Shown one piece after another: positions 18,353-27,095 of a stretch of 64,000 bases of DNA. The translations under genes and the position numbers were made by a program. The DNA is from UBA2279 sp041595875. GTDB lineage: Bacteria; Actinomycetota; Coriobacteriia; Anaerosomatales; Anaerosomataceae. Position 1 is the stretch's first letter; the number at the start of each line of letters is the position of its first letter. The stretch is taken from positions 1 through 64,000 of the forward strand of contig JBFHJN010000005.1 of assembly GCA_041595875.1 (NCBI GenBank). The letters are read 5' to 3'. The notes under the pieces are model-generated. The model was not told the origin of the DNA and did no database searches. It was given only the letters and a program-made list of their open reading frames with translations.

Positions 18353-19015
18353 CTACATCAGACCAAGATCGCGAACACTCGCATGGGCGCCGCCATCGCC
18401 TATGATCACGTGGTCGAGAAGCTCGATGCCTATGACGTCTCCGGCTTTGGTGAGACGTCGGGTGAGCTGAAGGTCCGCTCCGGAGGGTGTTGGATCACCG
18501 CTGGGATGGTTGTGCACCACCACGATCGACGCCGCGGAGAGCCGGATCGCTTCTTTGTAGAGCTCGCGTGGATGCACGATGGACGCGTTGAGGCTCCCGA
18601 TGGATATCTCCACAGTGCGCAGCAGCTGGTTCTTGGTGTTGAGTGCCAGAGCCCAGAAGTGCTCCCTGTCCAATCCCCGAAACTGCGGCCCACAGATCCT
18701 CACGACGTCTTCAGGCGTGGAGATGACGGGGCGCTCAGTCGTCGGTCTGCACGCCCATCGTCTGCTCATCTCCAGCGATGCAAGCAGCCTGGCCGCGGCA
18801 GCAGGTCCGACGCCGGGCTGCGCCGTCAGGTCCTCCGCACATACGCGCCACAGAGCGTCAGGCATAGGGTATTCAGCCATCAGACCGCGGCAGACCCTAT
18901 CCTCACTACAGCCGAGCATCACCGAGACAAGGGCTGAATCCGCTACCGAGTCGGCCCGTCCCTGCAAGACAAGCGTACGGGCATCCATAGATCCGCCCAC
19001 CATTCGTGGCGCCAT
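18353..19015 (-). CDS. radC: JAMM-domain protein RadC
   Basis: 220 residues. A helix-hairpin-helix-like stretch at about 65-85 (QPGVGPAAAARLLASLE) and a JAMM metalloprotease-type domain with the zinc ligands in VVHNHPSGDPTPSGAD. Despite the name, a role in DNA repair is not supported for the family and its substrate is unknown. It lies between the Rnf block and mreB, a frequent position upstream of mreB. Confidence 0.93.
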   Translation of the reverse strand: MAPRMVGGSMDARTLVLQGRADSVADSALVSVMLGCSEDRVCRGLMAEYPMPDALWRVCAEDLTAQPGVGPAAAARLLASLEMSRRWACRPTTERPVISTPEDVVRICGPQFRGLDREHFWALALNTKNQLLRTVEISIGSLNASIVHPRELYKEAIRLSAASIVVVHNHPSGDPTPSGADLQLTRRLTKAGDVIGIELLDHVIIGDGGAHASVRDLGLM

Positions 19016-19033
19016 AAAGCGCCCTCCTCCCCT

Positions 19034-19582
19034 TCAGACCGCCAGTCTCAACCGGGAGAGGAGTGCCCGGGCTGCAAGCCCGGTCGCAGCACCGAGGAAG
19101 ATGCTTGCGAATATGGACAGGGGCATCAAGGAGAGGACTCCGACCGAGCCCGTCACAGCAATCGCCGCCAGGAACTGGCCTGCAACGTGTGCGGCAGCGC
19201 CCGCGATAGACCAACCAACGACTGAGAACCGCGAACCTGCCGCACGAACCAGCAGCATGGCCACGAGCGCACACACCGACCCGGACATGGCCAGCAATGT
19301 TGCCGGACCGAAGAGCGCGCCGGTTGCAAGGCCCACCACCACGACCCTCAAGGACGTGACAGCCAACGCTGATCTGGGACCGACGTATGCGAGGGCGACG
19401 AGCACTGCGACATTCGCCAGACCGAGTCGGAGCCACGGCACTGGAGAGAATGAAAGAAGCCAGGATTCGGCAAGTCCAAGGACGACGGCACCCACGAGGA
19501 GCACGCCACTATACGCGACACGCCGGGCTCCGTAGTCGACACTCCGAGCCAGAGGCAACGAGACCTCAGCGGACGATGGCAT
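19034..19582 (-). CDS. Gx transporter family membrane protein
   Basis: 182 residues from ATG 19582, preceded by GGGGAGG at good spacing; the frame extends to a TTG at 19606 with poorer context. About five hydrophobic segments and the signature WLRLGLANVAVLVALAYVG and SIAGAAAHVAGQFLAAI match Pfam Gx_transp (old name: heptaprenyl diphosphate synthase component I). Such proteins resemble ECF S-components and co-occur with NusG-domain-II proteins and Rnf or flavin-based electron-transfer genes, as here. Substrate unknown. Confidence 0.82.
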   Translation of the reverse strand: MPSSAEVSLPLARSVDYGARRVAYSGVLLVGAVVLGLAESWLLSFSPVPWLRLGLANVAVLVALAYVGPRSALAVTSLRVVVVGLATGALFGPATLLAMSGSVCALVAMLLVRAAGSRFSVVGWSIAGAAAHVAGQFLAAIAVTGSVGVLSLMPLSIFASIFLGAATGLAARALLSRLRLAV

Positions 19583-19925
19583 CGAGGCCTCCCCCCGCTG
19601 AACCAACGGTCACTGTGACACCATTGGGGACACATGCGATCACGCCACCCTGCGCGTCGATGGGGCTGCTATGAACGCACACTTTGTCAGGGCAGCTGGA
19701 TTCCTTGACGCTGACAGCACCGGAGCGGACCTCCACGACCACGCTGCCCTGAAGTCCTTCGACGACCACTGTCTGATCGGTATCCAGACTCAGGACGCTG
19801 CGCCCTGCGGGACCCACCACGACTGCATCGCCACCGCCGGTCCCGACGGCCAGCGCCACTAAAGGCACCGCCACCAGAGCCAGAATGGCGATGCCGAAGG
19901 CGAGTATGCGGTCCGCTCTGGTCAT
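19566..19925 (-). CDS. NusG domain II-containing exported protein
   Basis: 119 residues. One N-terminal membrane segment (about 7-28) and a NusG domain II-type beta domain with CPDKVCVHSSPI and ACVPNGVTVTV. This is not the transcription factor NusG. Two cysteines five apart plus a third later are conserved in these small exported proteins. It overlaps the next gene by 17 bases and follows rnfB by nine, so it is in the Rnf transcript. Role unknown; genomic linkage suggests extracytoplasmic electron transfer. Confidence 0.85.
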   Translation of the reverse strand: MTRADRILAFGIAILALVAVPLVALAVGTGGGDAVVVGPAGRSVLSLDTDQTVVVEGLQGSVVVEVRSGAVSVKESSCPDKVCVHSSPIDAQGGVIACVPNGVTVTVGSAGGGLDAIVR

Positions 19926-19934
19926 CGCACGTAT

Positions 19935-20825
19935 CTACTCCGCTGCCTGGTCCTGCACCGCGAAACCGGGAGCGTTCTTGCCGTGGCCATCGGCGGCGCG
20001 CGGCGGGATCGTCGCGGCCCTTCCGTGAATGTCGATGCAGTTCTGAGGGCATACCGACACGCATGTACCGCACGCGGTGCACTTCTCGTAGTCGATAACG
20101 GCCAGTGCGTCGATCACGTGGATCGCATCGGCCGGACAGGCGCGCTCGCACTTCTTGCACGCGATACAACATGCCGAACACGCAGCTTTGCGGTCTTTGA
20201 TCTTGTCATGAGCGTTGCAGCGAACGGCCACCGGGGCGTTCTCGGGAACCAGGCTGAGGAGCCCGACACCTCCGCGGGGGCAGTTGTGAACGCAGATCCC
20301 ACAGCCGGTGCAGGCATCAAGATCGATGACCGGCAGACCACGCTCGTCTATGGCGATCGCGTCGAACGGACACGCCTCGACACAATCCCCGTAACCGAGA
20401 CACCCGGCGGTGCACACGAGTGAGCCGCCCGCAAGACGGGCCACAGCCGCACACGACTGGACCCCGCCATACTCGAACGCACGCTCGGCTTTGTTCCCGC
20501 CACCACACGCGCGTATCGACACGACCGACGCAACGGCACACGCCTCCGCGCCCATCAATACCGCGATGCTGTCGGCGCAGCTCTGACCACCGGCCACGCA
20601 AGCATTCACCGGCAGTGTTCCTTCAACGATCCCTTCGGCCACCGTGAAGCAGGAGGGATTGCCGCATGCTCCGCAGTTGGAGCCTGGGAGTATCGCCGCC
20701 ACGGCCTCCACGCGGGGGTCTACCTCGACATAGAAGCGACGAGCCGCAGTGGAGAGCACCGCGGACGTGATCAAGCCCAAGGCACTGAGCGTCAAGACGG
20801 CCTTCAGTATGAGCATCAGATCCAC
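19935..20825 (-). CDS. rnfB: Rnf complex subunit RnfB (polyferredoxin)
   Basis: 296 residues. N-terminal membrane helix (about 5-27), a Fes/[4Fe-4S] motif (NCGACGNPSCF with later cysteine), a middle domain, and several ferredoxin CxxCxxCxxxC motifs (CTGCGICVHNCP, CKKCERACP, CTACGTCVSVCP). RnfB takes electrons from ferredoxin into the Rnf complex, which couples ferredoxin:NAD oxidoreduction to Na+ or H+ transport. Gene order here is rnfC-D-G-E-A-B, the usual anaerobe order. Confidence 0.96.
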   Translation of the reverse strand: MDLMLILKAVLTLSALGLITSAVLSTAARRFYVEVDPRVEAVAAILPGSNCGACGNPSCFTVAEGIVEGTLPVNACVAGGQSCADSIAVLMGAEACAVASVVSIRACGGGNKAERAFEYGGVQSCAAVARLAGGSLVCTAGCLGYGDCVEACPFDAIAIDERGLPVIDLDACTGCGICVHNCPRGGVGLLSLVPENAPVAVRCNAHDKIKDRKAACSACCIACKKCERACPADAIHVIDALAVIDYEKCTACGTCVSVCPQNCIDIHGRAATIPPRAADGHGKNAPGFAVQDQAAE

Positions 20826-20834
20826 AGTATCTCC

Positions 20835-21461
20835 TTACAGCCCGAACCAGCCGGCGATTCCGACATAGGCGAGCGAAAGCAGTCCGGCAGTGATGAACGC
20901 CATAGGGTTGCCCTTCATGACTTTGGGCACGGGTGCGATGTCCAGCCGCTCCCGTAGTGCCGCGAAGGAGATGAGGGCGAACCCGAAGCCGACGGAGACT
21001 CCGAGCGTGTAGATGAGTGCTTCACCCAGGCCCAGAGAGGCCCCCAGGTCGATGTTCATCTTGAAGAACCCCGGCTTCGCAGCTTCGGTAGCCGTCGCGA
21101 GCACTGCACAGTTGGTTGTGATCAACGGCAGGTAGATGCCCATGGCCCGATACAGGACCGGGCTCACCTTGCGCATGTACATCTCAACGAACTGCACGAG
21201 AGACGCGATGATGAGAATGAACGCTGGGATGTACAGGAACTCGCCCACTCCGAGCGGTTCCAGCAGGAACGTCCAGACCACCCACGTTGAAGTGGATGCA
21301 AGCGTCATGACGAACACGACCGCAAGACTCATGCCCAGGGAGGTCTCGAAATTGCCCGAGACGCCGAAGAACGGGCACAGACCGATGAACCTGGTCAGCA
21401 AGATGTTATTGATCAGTGCAGCTCCGATGAAGAGCAGCGCCAGTTGCCCTACCGTGCTCAT
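20835..21461 (-). CDS. rnfA: Rnf complex subunit RnfA
   Basis: 208 residues, six hydrophobic segments. The family signature INNILLTRFIGLCPFFG is near the N-terminus and contains the conserved cysteine of the in-membrane iron site. It forms a pseudo-symmetric pair with RnfE. Its start overlaps the rnfE stop. Confidence 0.96.
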   Translation of the reverse strand: MSTVGQLALLFIGAALINNILLTRFIGLCPFFGVSGNFETSLGMSLAVVFVMTLASTSTWVVWTFLLEPLGVGEFLYIPAFILIIASLVQFVEMYMRKVSPVLYRAMGIYLPLITTNCAVLATATEAAKPGFFKMNIDLGASLGLGEALIYTLGVSVGFGFALISFAALRERLDIAPVPKVMKGNPMAFITAGLLSLAYVGIAGWFGL

Positions 21462-22090
21462 GACGTCACCGCCTTCCTGCGCTTCTCGGCACGCTCTCCG
21501 AGCGCGCGCGTGATGGCGATCATGAACCCGAAGATGAAGAAGGCCCCGGGGAATAGAAGCACCAATCCCGGCGGCGCGTATCCGGACGGCAGCCCGATCA
21601 GGGTGGCGTCGAACATCACGATCTTCCCGGTGCCAAGGAGTTCTCTGATGAACGCAAGAGCGACGATGACGAGCCAGTAACCCACGCCCATGCCGAGACC
21701 GTCCGCAATGGCGAGTCCGACCTTGTTGTGATAGGCGTACGCCTCAGCGCGTCCGAGAATGGCGCAGTTCACGACTATCAAAGGAATCCAGATGCCCAGG
21801 AACTGGTAGATCCCGGGCATGAAGGCCTTCATCGTGAGGTCCACGATAGTCACGAAGGACGCGATGATCACGATGAAGATGGGGATGCGCACCTCGTTGG
21901 GAATGAGCTTGCGAAACGCGCTGATGATCGCGTTGCTCATGGTGAGCACGAAGATCACCGCAAGACCCATGAACAAAGCGCCCTGGACCTGCGTCGATAC
22001 GGCCAGCGTGGCGCACAGACCGATCATGAGGACCGTGAGCGGGTTCTCGATAGATAGACCCTGCTTGAACGTCTTGATCCACTCGCCCAC
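21458..22090 (-). CDS. rnfE: Rnf complex subunit RnfE
   Basis: 210 residues, six hydrophobic segments. Motifs: NPLTVLMIGLCATLAVS, WIPLIVVNCAILGRAEAYA, FIRELLGTG. It is a paralogue of RnfA in the membrane core. Starts two bases after rnfG ends. Confidence 0.96.
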   Translation of the reverse strand: MGEWIKTFKQGLSIENPLTVLMIGLCATLAVSTQVQGALFMGLAVIFVLTMSNAIISAFRKLIPNEVRIPIFIVIIASFVTIVDLTMKAFMPGIYQFLGIWIPLIVVNCAILGRAEAYAYHNKVGLAIADGLGMGVGYWLVIVALAFIRELLGTGKIVMFDATLIGLPSGYAPPGLVLLFPGAFFIFGFMIAITRALGERAEKRRKAVTS

Positions 22091-22092
22091 CG

Positions 22093-22677
22093 CTACTCAC
22101 CTCCCGAGAGATCGGACAGCACATCCGTATAGATGCGCCCACCTGCTTCTACGCCGTTGCGGACACCGCGAGAGGACTTGGTCGAGCCGCTGATCGTGTC
22201 CAGCTCCTTCATATCGGCAGAGTCGAAGCCCTCCGGCAGCTCTTTGAACTGCTCAAGGAACCACTCCTCGCTCTGCACTTTGGTGCCCAACCCCGGCGTC
22301 TCGCTCATGGTGAGGATTGTGACACCCGTGACTTTACCGGTGCTATCCAATCCCAAAACCAGCTCGATAGGACCGCCGTATCCGCGCCCGGCGACCCGCA
22401 GACCCCAACCGATGAGAGTGCCGTCTGCCGACACCGCCCGGTAGACTGCTGAGCAATCGACATCGTCGGCAGCCGTTTGTGCGGCTTCCAAGATGTCCGG
22501 TCCCGCGTCCACGAACTCCACTGCATCCGGCAGCACCGTCTTGAGCGAGTTCTCCTCGGCCAGACGGACCTGCTCGGCGATACGATCCTTGGTGGCAAGG
22601 TACGTGACCGCAAGACCGCCTGCGGCGACAACGCAGGTCACGACAACCGCGATGATGAGTCTGAACGACTTACCCAT
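22093..22677 (-). CDS. rnfG: Rnf complex subunit RnfG (covalent FMN)
   Basis: 194 residues. One N-terminal membrane helix (about 6-27) then an exported FMN-binding domain. The flavinylation motif appears as SGSTKSSRGV near residue 167-176, whose Thr would carry FMN through a phosphoester bond made by ApbE; no apbE lies in this window. It overlaps the end of rnfD by 8 bases. Confidence 0.94.
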   Translation of the reverse strand: MGKSFRLIIAVVVTCVVAAGGLAVTYLATKDRIAEQVRLAEENSLKTVLPDAVEFVDAGPDILEAAQTAADDVDCSAVYRAVSADGTLIGWGLRVAGRGYGGPIELVLGLDSTGKVTGVTILTMSETPGLGTKVQSEEWFLEQFKELPEGFDSADMKELDTISGSTKSSRGVRNGVEAGGRIYTDVLSDLSGGE

Positions 22678-23677
22678 TGCGCTTCACCCACCCGAAGACA
22701 CGTGGCCTGAACACACGGTCCAGCAGGGGCGCGATGCCGTTCATGAACAGGATCGCGAAGGTGGTCGCCTCGGGCATCGAGCCATAGAAACGACCGACCG
22801 CGTTGAGCACTCCGCAACCGATACCGTAGGCAAGCCGGGCGTTCTTCGCCATGGGCGAGGAGACGTAGTCTGTAGCCATGAAGAAGGCTCCCAGCAAGAC
22901 GCCACCGGCGATGATGTTGAATATGGGATCAGAGCCGAAGGCCCACGAGAGCAGACCCATGGCGCCTATGTAGCCCGCGGGAATCCGCCAGTCGATGATG
23001 CCTTTGAACAGCAGGACCAAACCGCCCAGTATGAGCAGCGCCGCAGACACCTCGCCAAGAGAGCCCTCCAGGTTACGCCACAGCAATGGCTGGTACTGCG
23101 CAGCAAGGTCGAAACCGTATGCTCCCCCGGCGGCCCTGTCGGCCGCTGCGACAGCCAGACGGGTAGCTCCCGTAATGGCGTCGTATCCACCGGTGGCTGC
23201 GATATCCAGCGTCTTGAACCAGCCCCTGCCCGGAGCGGATGCCATGACTCCCGCCCATGAGACCAGAACGAAGGCCCGGCCCACCAGCGCGGGGTTGAAC
23301 AGATTGAAGCCAAGACCGCCGAAAATCATCTTGCCCAGGGCTATGGCGATGAAGCCGGCCGCCACCGTGATCCACCAGGGGGTCATCGGCGGCATGCTCA
23401 TCGCCAGCAGAACACCGGTCACAAGAGCGCTGCCGTCAGTGAGCGTCTGACGCTTCTTGGCTATCGCGTTCCATGCACCCTCGGTGATGAGCGTTGAGCC
23501 GACTGCGAGCGCGAACGTGCGGATCGCGGGCAGGCCCATGCTGATGCATGCCCAGACCGCTGCCGGGGCGAGAGCGATGACCACCCACAGCATGATCCCG
23601 CTGCACGTGGTGGTCGACGATATCTGAGGCGAGCCGGTAACGACCGGCTTGCGCTCTGCCGTCATCTCAGGACTCAC
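22670..23677 (-). CDS. rnfD: Rnf complex subunit RnfD (covalent FMN)
   Basis: 335 residues from GTG 23677, which overlaps the rnfC stop as GTGA and has GGGGGTG just upstream; ATG 23665 lacks such a site. About nine hydrophobic segments. The flavinylation motif is in ITGATRL; other family runs are GLGFNLFNPALVGRAF and ATDYVSSPMA. It carries electrons across the membrane in the Rnf complex. Confidence 0.95.
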   Translation of the reverse strand: MSPEMTAERKPVVTGSPQISSTTTCSGIMLWVVIALAPAAVWACISMGLPAIRTFALAVGSTLITEGAWNAIAKKRQTLTDGSALVTGVLLAMSMPPMTPWWITVAAGFIAIALGKMIFGGLGFNLFNPALVGRAFVLVSWAGVMASAPGRGWFKTLDIAATGGYDAITGATRLAVAAADRAAGGAYGFDLAAQYQPLLWRNLEGSLGEVSAALLILGGLVLLFKGIIDWRIPAGYIGAMGLLSWAFGSDPIFNIIAGGVLLGAFFMATDYVSSPMAKNARLAYGIGCGVLNAVGRFYGSMPEATTFAILFMNGIAPLLDRVFRPRVFGWVKRNG

Positions 23678-24978
23678 GGCTTCACCCCCTTTGCAAGTGC
23701 GGCAGCCTTGGCGATGCGGATCAGCTGCACCAGCGGACGCTTGGTCGGGCACACGAACGAACAACAACCGCACTCGATACAGTCGAGCGGGTTGAAGCGA
23801 CCGGCCCCATTCCAGTCCTGACGGGCCGAGTAGTTGCCGATCGCATAGGGCTGCAGAAACATCGGGCACGCCTCGGAACAGCGACCGCACCGGATACACG
23901 CCTGGTCGTCCTCCACCAGGGGCGACGCCTCCTGCGGCGTGAGGACCACGATGCCGGATGTCCCCTTGGCGACCGGAACATCCAAAGACGCCAGAGCCGG
24001 ACCGGTCATCGGGCCACCGGCTATGATCCTGCCGACCTCACCAACGGTACCGCCCGCATGCTCGATGAGGTCCGAGACAAGCGTGCCGAGAAGCACACGG
24101 TAGTTGCCCGGACGCTTCACGGCTCCAGTGACGGTCACGATGCGCTCTGTGAGCGGCTTGCCCGTATCGATGGCATCGGCGATAGCCGCCGCTGTGGCCA
24201 CGTTGTGCACGAGCGCACCCGTTGCCGCAGGCAGCTTGCCGTGCGGGACCTCTTTGGCGAGGATCGCCCATATGAGCTGCTTTTCCGCGCCTTGAGGGTA
24301 CCTGGTGGGCAGCGCCCGCACCTCAACGGTCCCGGGCGCGGCAGAACGCAGCGCCTCGATAGCGTCTTGCTTGTTGTCTTCCACGCAAATGACGACCCGA
24401 GAGGCACCGATCAGCTCGGCGATCTTCTGAGCGCCATCGATGACTCGCGACGGCGTCTCCAGCATCAGCCGGTGGTCGCATGTGAGAAAGGGCTCACACT
24501 CGCAGCCGTTGAGTATCACCGTGTCGACGGGTGTATCGGCCGGAGGAGAGAGCTTCACGGTGGTAGGGAACGTCGCGCCGCCCATACCCACGATCCCGGC
24601 TGCGCGAACTGCAGACTTGGGATCGTCGGCCTCGACACGGACGAAGGACTCCAGGTCTTGCTCCGCATCGGGCTTGATGGTCACCGCGGTCACGCGTGAC
24701 CCCCCCGCGGTAAGACAGGGGGCGATGGCGGTCACTTCACCGTCCACAGGACTGTGTACCGGTGCACTCACGAAGGCATCTACCGTGCCGATGACTTCAC
24801 CCCGGCTCACGTGCTGGCCCACTTCCACGACAGGAACGCACGGCGCACCGAGGTGCTGGCTCATCGGCAAGACGAGCCGCTCCGGGACCGGCATCCATTC
24901 AACCGGACTGCCGGCCGTGGCCGCCTTGCGATCCGGCGGATGGATACCGCCGCTAAACGCGCCTTTCGCCAAATCCAC
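23674..24978 (-). CDS. rnfC: Rnf complex subunit RnfC (NADH-side)
   Basis: 434 residues. N-terminal FSGGIHPPDRK start, an NADH/FMN-binding domain related to complex I NuoF (GMGGATFPTTVKL, LNGCECEPFLTCDHRL), an SLBB-like part, and two C-terminal 4Fe-4S motifs (CIRCGRCSEACP and CIECGCCSFVCP). The annotated start is a GTG at 24978; the TTG two codons later has better spacing from GGGGG and could be the true start. First gene of the Rnf operon. Confidence 0.95.
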   Translation of the reverse strand: MDLAKGAFSGGIHPPDRKAATAGSPVEWMPVPERLVLPMSQHLGAPCVPVVEVGQHVSRGEVIGTVDAFVSAPVHSPVDGEVTAIAPCLTAGGSRVTAVTIKPDAEQDLESFVRVEADDPKSAVRAAGIVGMGGATFPTTVKLSPPADTPVDTVILNGCECEPFLTCDHRLMLETPSRVIDGAQKIAELIGASRVVICVEDNKQDAIEALRSAAPGTVEVRALPTRYPQGAEKQLIWAILAKEVPHGKLPAATGALVHNVATAAAIADAIDTGKPLTERIVTVTGAVKRPGNYRVLLGTLVSDLIEHAGGTVGEVGRIIAGGPMTGPALASLDVPVAKGTSGIVVLTPQEASPLVEDDQACIRCGRCSEACPMFLQPYAIGNYSARQDWNGAGRFNPLDCIECGCCSFVCPTKRPLVQLIRIAKAAALAKGVKP

Positions 24979-25041
24979 TACCCCCTATCACCGGAGAGGA
25001 CCATCGGTCAGACTCACTTCGTCGATTCGATGTCCGTTCCT

Positions 25042-25078
25042 GCAAACACGAACGCCGCCGTCCGTGAACGGCGGCGTT
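25042..25078 (-). terminator. Hairpin terminator after the soluble hydrogenase operon
   Basis: A perfect 11-bp stem (AACGCCGCCGT with ACGGCGGCGTT, 6-base loop) starting 15 bases after the hydA stop; the following minus-strand sequence CGTGTTTGC is only moderately T-rich. Confidence 0.7.
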
Positions 25079-25092
25079 GTGACGGTCAACGG

Positions 25093-26355
25093 TCAGTGTA
25101 CCGAGCAAGACAAGCAGAGGTCGTAGGCACGAACCAGTTCCTCCACTTGAAGGATGAACTCGTCGTGCGGCAGACCGGCCACTGTCGGCGCGAAGGCCCG
25201 CATGTCAGCGTCGAGGTTCCCGAGGTTCTGGGCCGTTGGGGTGATGACGTCTCCAGACACCACGAACCCGTCATCATCAAGCGTATAGCTGTGATACACG
25301 GTACCCCGGGGAGCCTCGGTGGCTCCAACGCCGAATCCCGCCTTGACCTCGTACTCGACCGGAGCGCTGGTCCCGCCCTCTGTGATAAGACGGTCGCAGT
25401 ACACCGCGCAACGCTCACATGCATCGATCAGCTCGATCGCCTGGCACACATTGTTCAAGAAGGTGTTCTTCCCGACTGCACCCGTGCTAAGAGACGCAAG
25501 GGCCTGTGCGGCACGCGGCATGAGCTGTTTGCTCGACAGATTGACCCGCGCGATCGCTCCTGTCATGAACGAGCGACCATCAGACGTGCTGTGCTTGGCG
25601 TTGCTATGGCCCACGACCTGCTCGTCGATGAAGGCACGGTACTCCTGGACCGGGCGATTCCACCCGGCCTCAAGCGCCGCGGTGTTGCCGTCATAGACCG
25701 CATACTCCTCGTCGTCGGCCAACGCCAACATCTCACACGATGAGGAAAACTCCGGGACATCGAACGAGTCGAACAACTGCGCTGTGACGACCGCATCGTC
25801 CACGAGCGCGAGCAGTCTGTCGCGGAAGGCCTCGAGCTCGTCAGCACCCGGCTCATGTGTGAACCCGCCGACGACAGCCGTCACCGGATGGACCGGACGC
25901 CCGCCAACGAGGGTGCACAGCTCGTTGCCCGCCTTCTTGATCTTCAGTGCCCGCTCAAGGACATCGGGATGCGTTTCGGCCAGGGGAAACACGCTCGGCA
26001 GACCGAGAAAGTCCGGTGCCGAGAAGATATAGAGATGTGTGGCGTGATTCTGCAGATAGGATCCGTACACGAGCAGCTTGCGAAGCAGCTTCGTGCGCTC
26101 GCTGACCTGAATGCCCAACGCGTCCTCGATCGCTTTCAGCGAGGTCACCGCATGGTTAGGCGAACAGATGCCACAGATCCGACTGGTGACAAGCGAGACC
26201 TCATCGAACTTGCGGCCAACGACCATCGGCTCGAAGAAGCGCGCAGGCTCGACGATCTCCATGTGGACGTCTTTGACTGTCGAACCTTCAAGCTCGACGT
26301 GGATCGTCCCGTGACCTTCGATACGGGCAACGTGTTCTACGGTGATGATGCTCAT
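25093..26355 (-). CDS. hydA: Soluble [NiFe] hydrogenase large subunit (group 3b-like)
   Basis: 420 residues. Nickel-site cysteines: Cys61/Cys64 in RICGIC and Cys414/Cys417 in DLCLSCSVH at the very end. The usual DPCxxC proline is Leu here. The protein ends exactly at His420, the residue after which hydrogenase proteases normally cut, so no C-terminal peptide remains to be removed. Family: alpha subunit of NAD(P)-linked bidirectional hydrogenases (sulfhydrogenases), cytoplasmic. Last gene of hydB-G-D-A; start overlaps hydD by four bases. No protease gene is near this cluster. Confidence 0.88.
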   Translation of the reverse strand: MSIITVEHVARIEGHGTIHVELEGSTVKDVHMEIVEPARFFEPMVVGRKFDEVSLVTSRICGICSPNHAVTSLKAIEDALGIQVSERTKLLRKLLVYGSYLQNHATHLYIFSAPDFLGLPSVFPLAETHPDVLERALKIKKAGNELCTLVGGRPVHPVTAVVGGFTHEPGADELEAFRDRLLALVDDAVVTAQLFDSFDVPEFSSSCEMLALADDEEYAVYDGNTAALEAGWNRPVQEYRAFIDEQVVGHSNAKHSTSDGRSFMTGAIARVNLSSKQLMPRAAQALASLSTGAVGKNTFLNNVCQAIELIDACERCAVYCDRLITEGGTSAPVEYEVKAGFGVGATEAPRGTVYHSYTLDDDGFVVSGDVITPTAQNLGNLDADMRAFAPTVAGLPHDEFILQVEELVRAYDLCLSCSVH

Positions 26356-27095
26356 CGGACGCCCTCCCGGACCGCGTTGTACAGATCGAAGCGACGATCC
26401 AACTCGTTCGGATCGAATCCTTTGCTGGCAAGCACCTTGCGAGCCGCATCGAAATTGGCGTCAGGAGCCAGTCCACGACATCCGGTACAAGGACGACCGA
26501 GACTCGGGCACTTCGCCCCACAACCCGTCCGTGTCACAAGTCCCAGGCAGATCTCGCCGCGGTCAAGCAGGCAGACATTCTCCTTGGTCTTGCACACCGC
26601 ACACATCGGATCGCCCGGCAGCGGGTCCGCAAGACCCTGAAGCGCTTTTGACAGGACTGCAAGGAACTCATCCATGTCGATGGGACAACCCGGGACCTGA
26701 TAGTCGACGTCGATCACCGAGTGAACAGGCTCGGGCGCGCAACGCCCTCGCGCGACATCGGACCCTTCCCCGTACACAGCGCTATAGGCCGCATCGAGGT
26801 CACAGCGGTTCGCCAGTGCAGGAATGCCGCCCGTATGGGCGCATGTCCCGATCGTCATGACCACCGAAGCGGTCTCTCTCAGCCGCTTCAGCAGCTCGAT
26901 GTGCTCCACGGTGGTGACGGCACCCTCGACTACCGCGATGTCGTACTCGGCCGGCATGTGCCCGGACGATGCAAGCTGCCAATACCCGAGGTCGATCACA
27001 CCCAGCATCTCCAGCAGGTGATCTTCGATGTTGGTTATCTGGACCTGGCAGCCAAAATCACTGGCGAGACCTACAACCACTACACGAGGCGCCAA
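26352..27095 (-). CDS. hydD: Soluble [NiFe] hydrogenase small subunit (delta)
   Basis: 247 residues. Hydrogenase small-subunit fold with GTCAHTGGIPA, PGCPID and a C-terminal ferredoxin-like cysteine group (CAVCKTKENVC, RTGCGAKCPSLGRPCTGC). The N-terminal proximal-cluster motif, normally CxxC, reads D13-F-G-C16: the first cysteine is aspartate. This may be an Asp-ligated [4Fe-4S] cluster or a variant site. It passes electrons from the nickel site to HydG/HydB. Confidence 0.87.
   Translation of the reverse strand: MAPRVVVVGLASDFGCQVQITNIEDHLLEMLGVIDLGYWQLASSGHMPAEYDIAVVEGAVTTVEHIELLKRLRETASVVMTIGTCAHTGGIPALANRCDLDAAYSAVYGEGSDVARGRCAPEPVHSVIDVDYQVPGCPIDMDEFLAVLSKALQGLADPLPGDPMCAVCKTKENVCLLDRGEICLGLVTRTGCGAKCPSLGRPCTGCRGLAPDANFDAARKVLASKGFDPNELDRRFDLYNAVREGVR

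Noticed and set aside
25093..25095. TGA at the end of hydA as a second recoded codon
   Set aside because: The motif already has both cysteines and the histidine before it, and the sequence beyond it is not hydrogenase-like and runs into a terminator.
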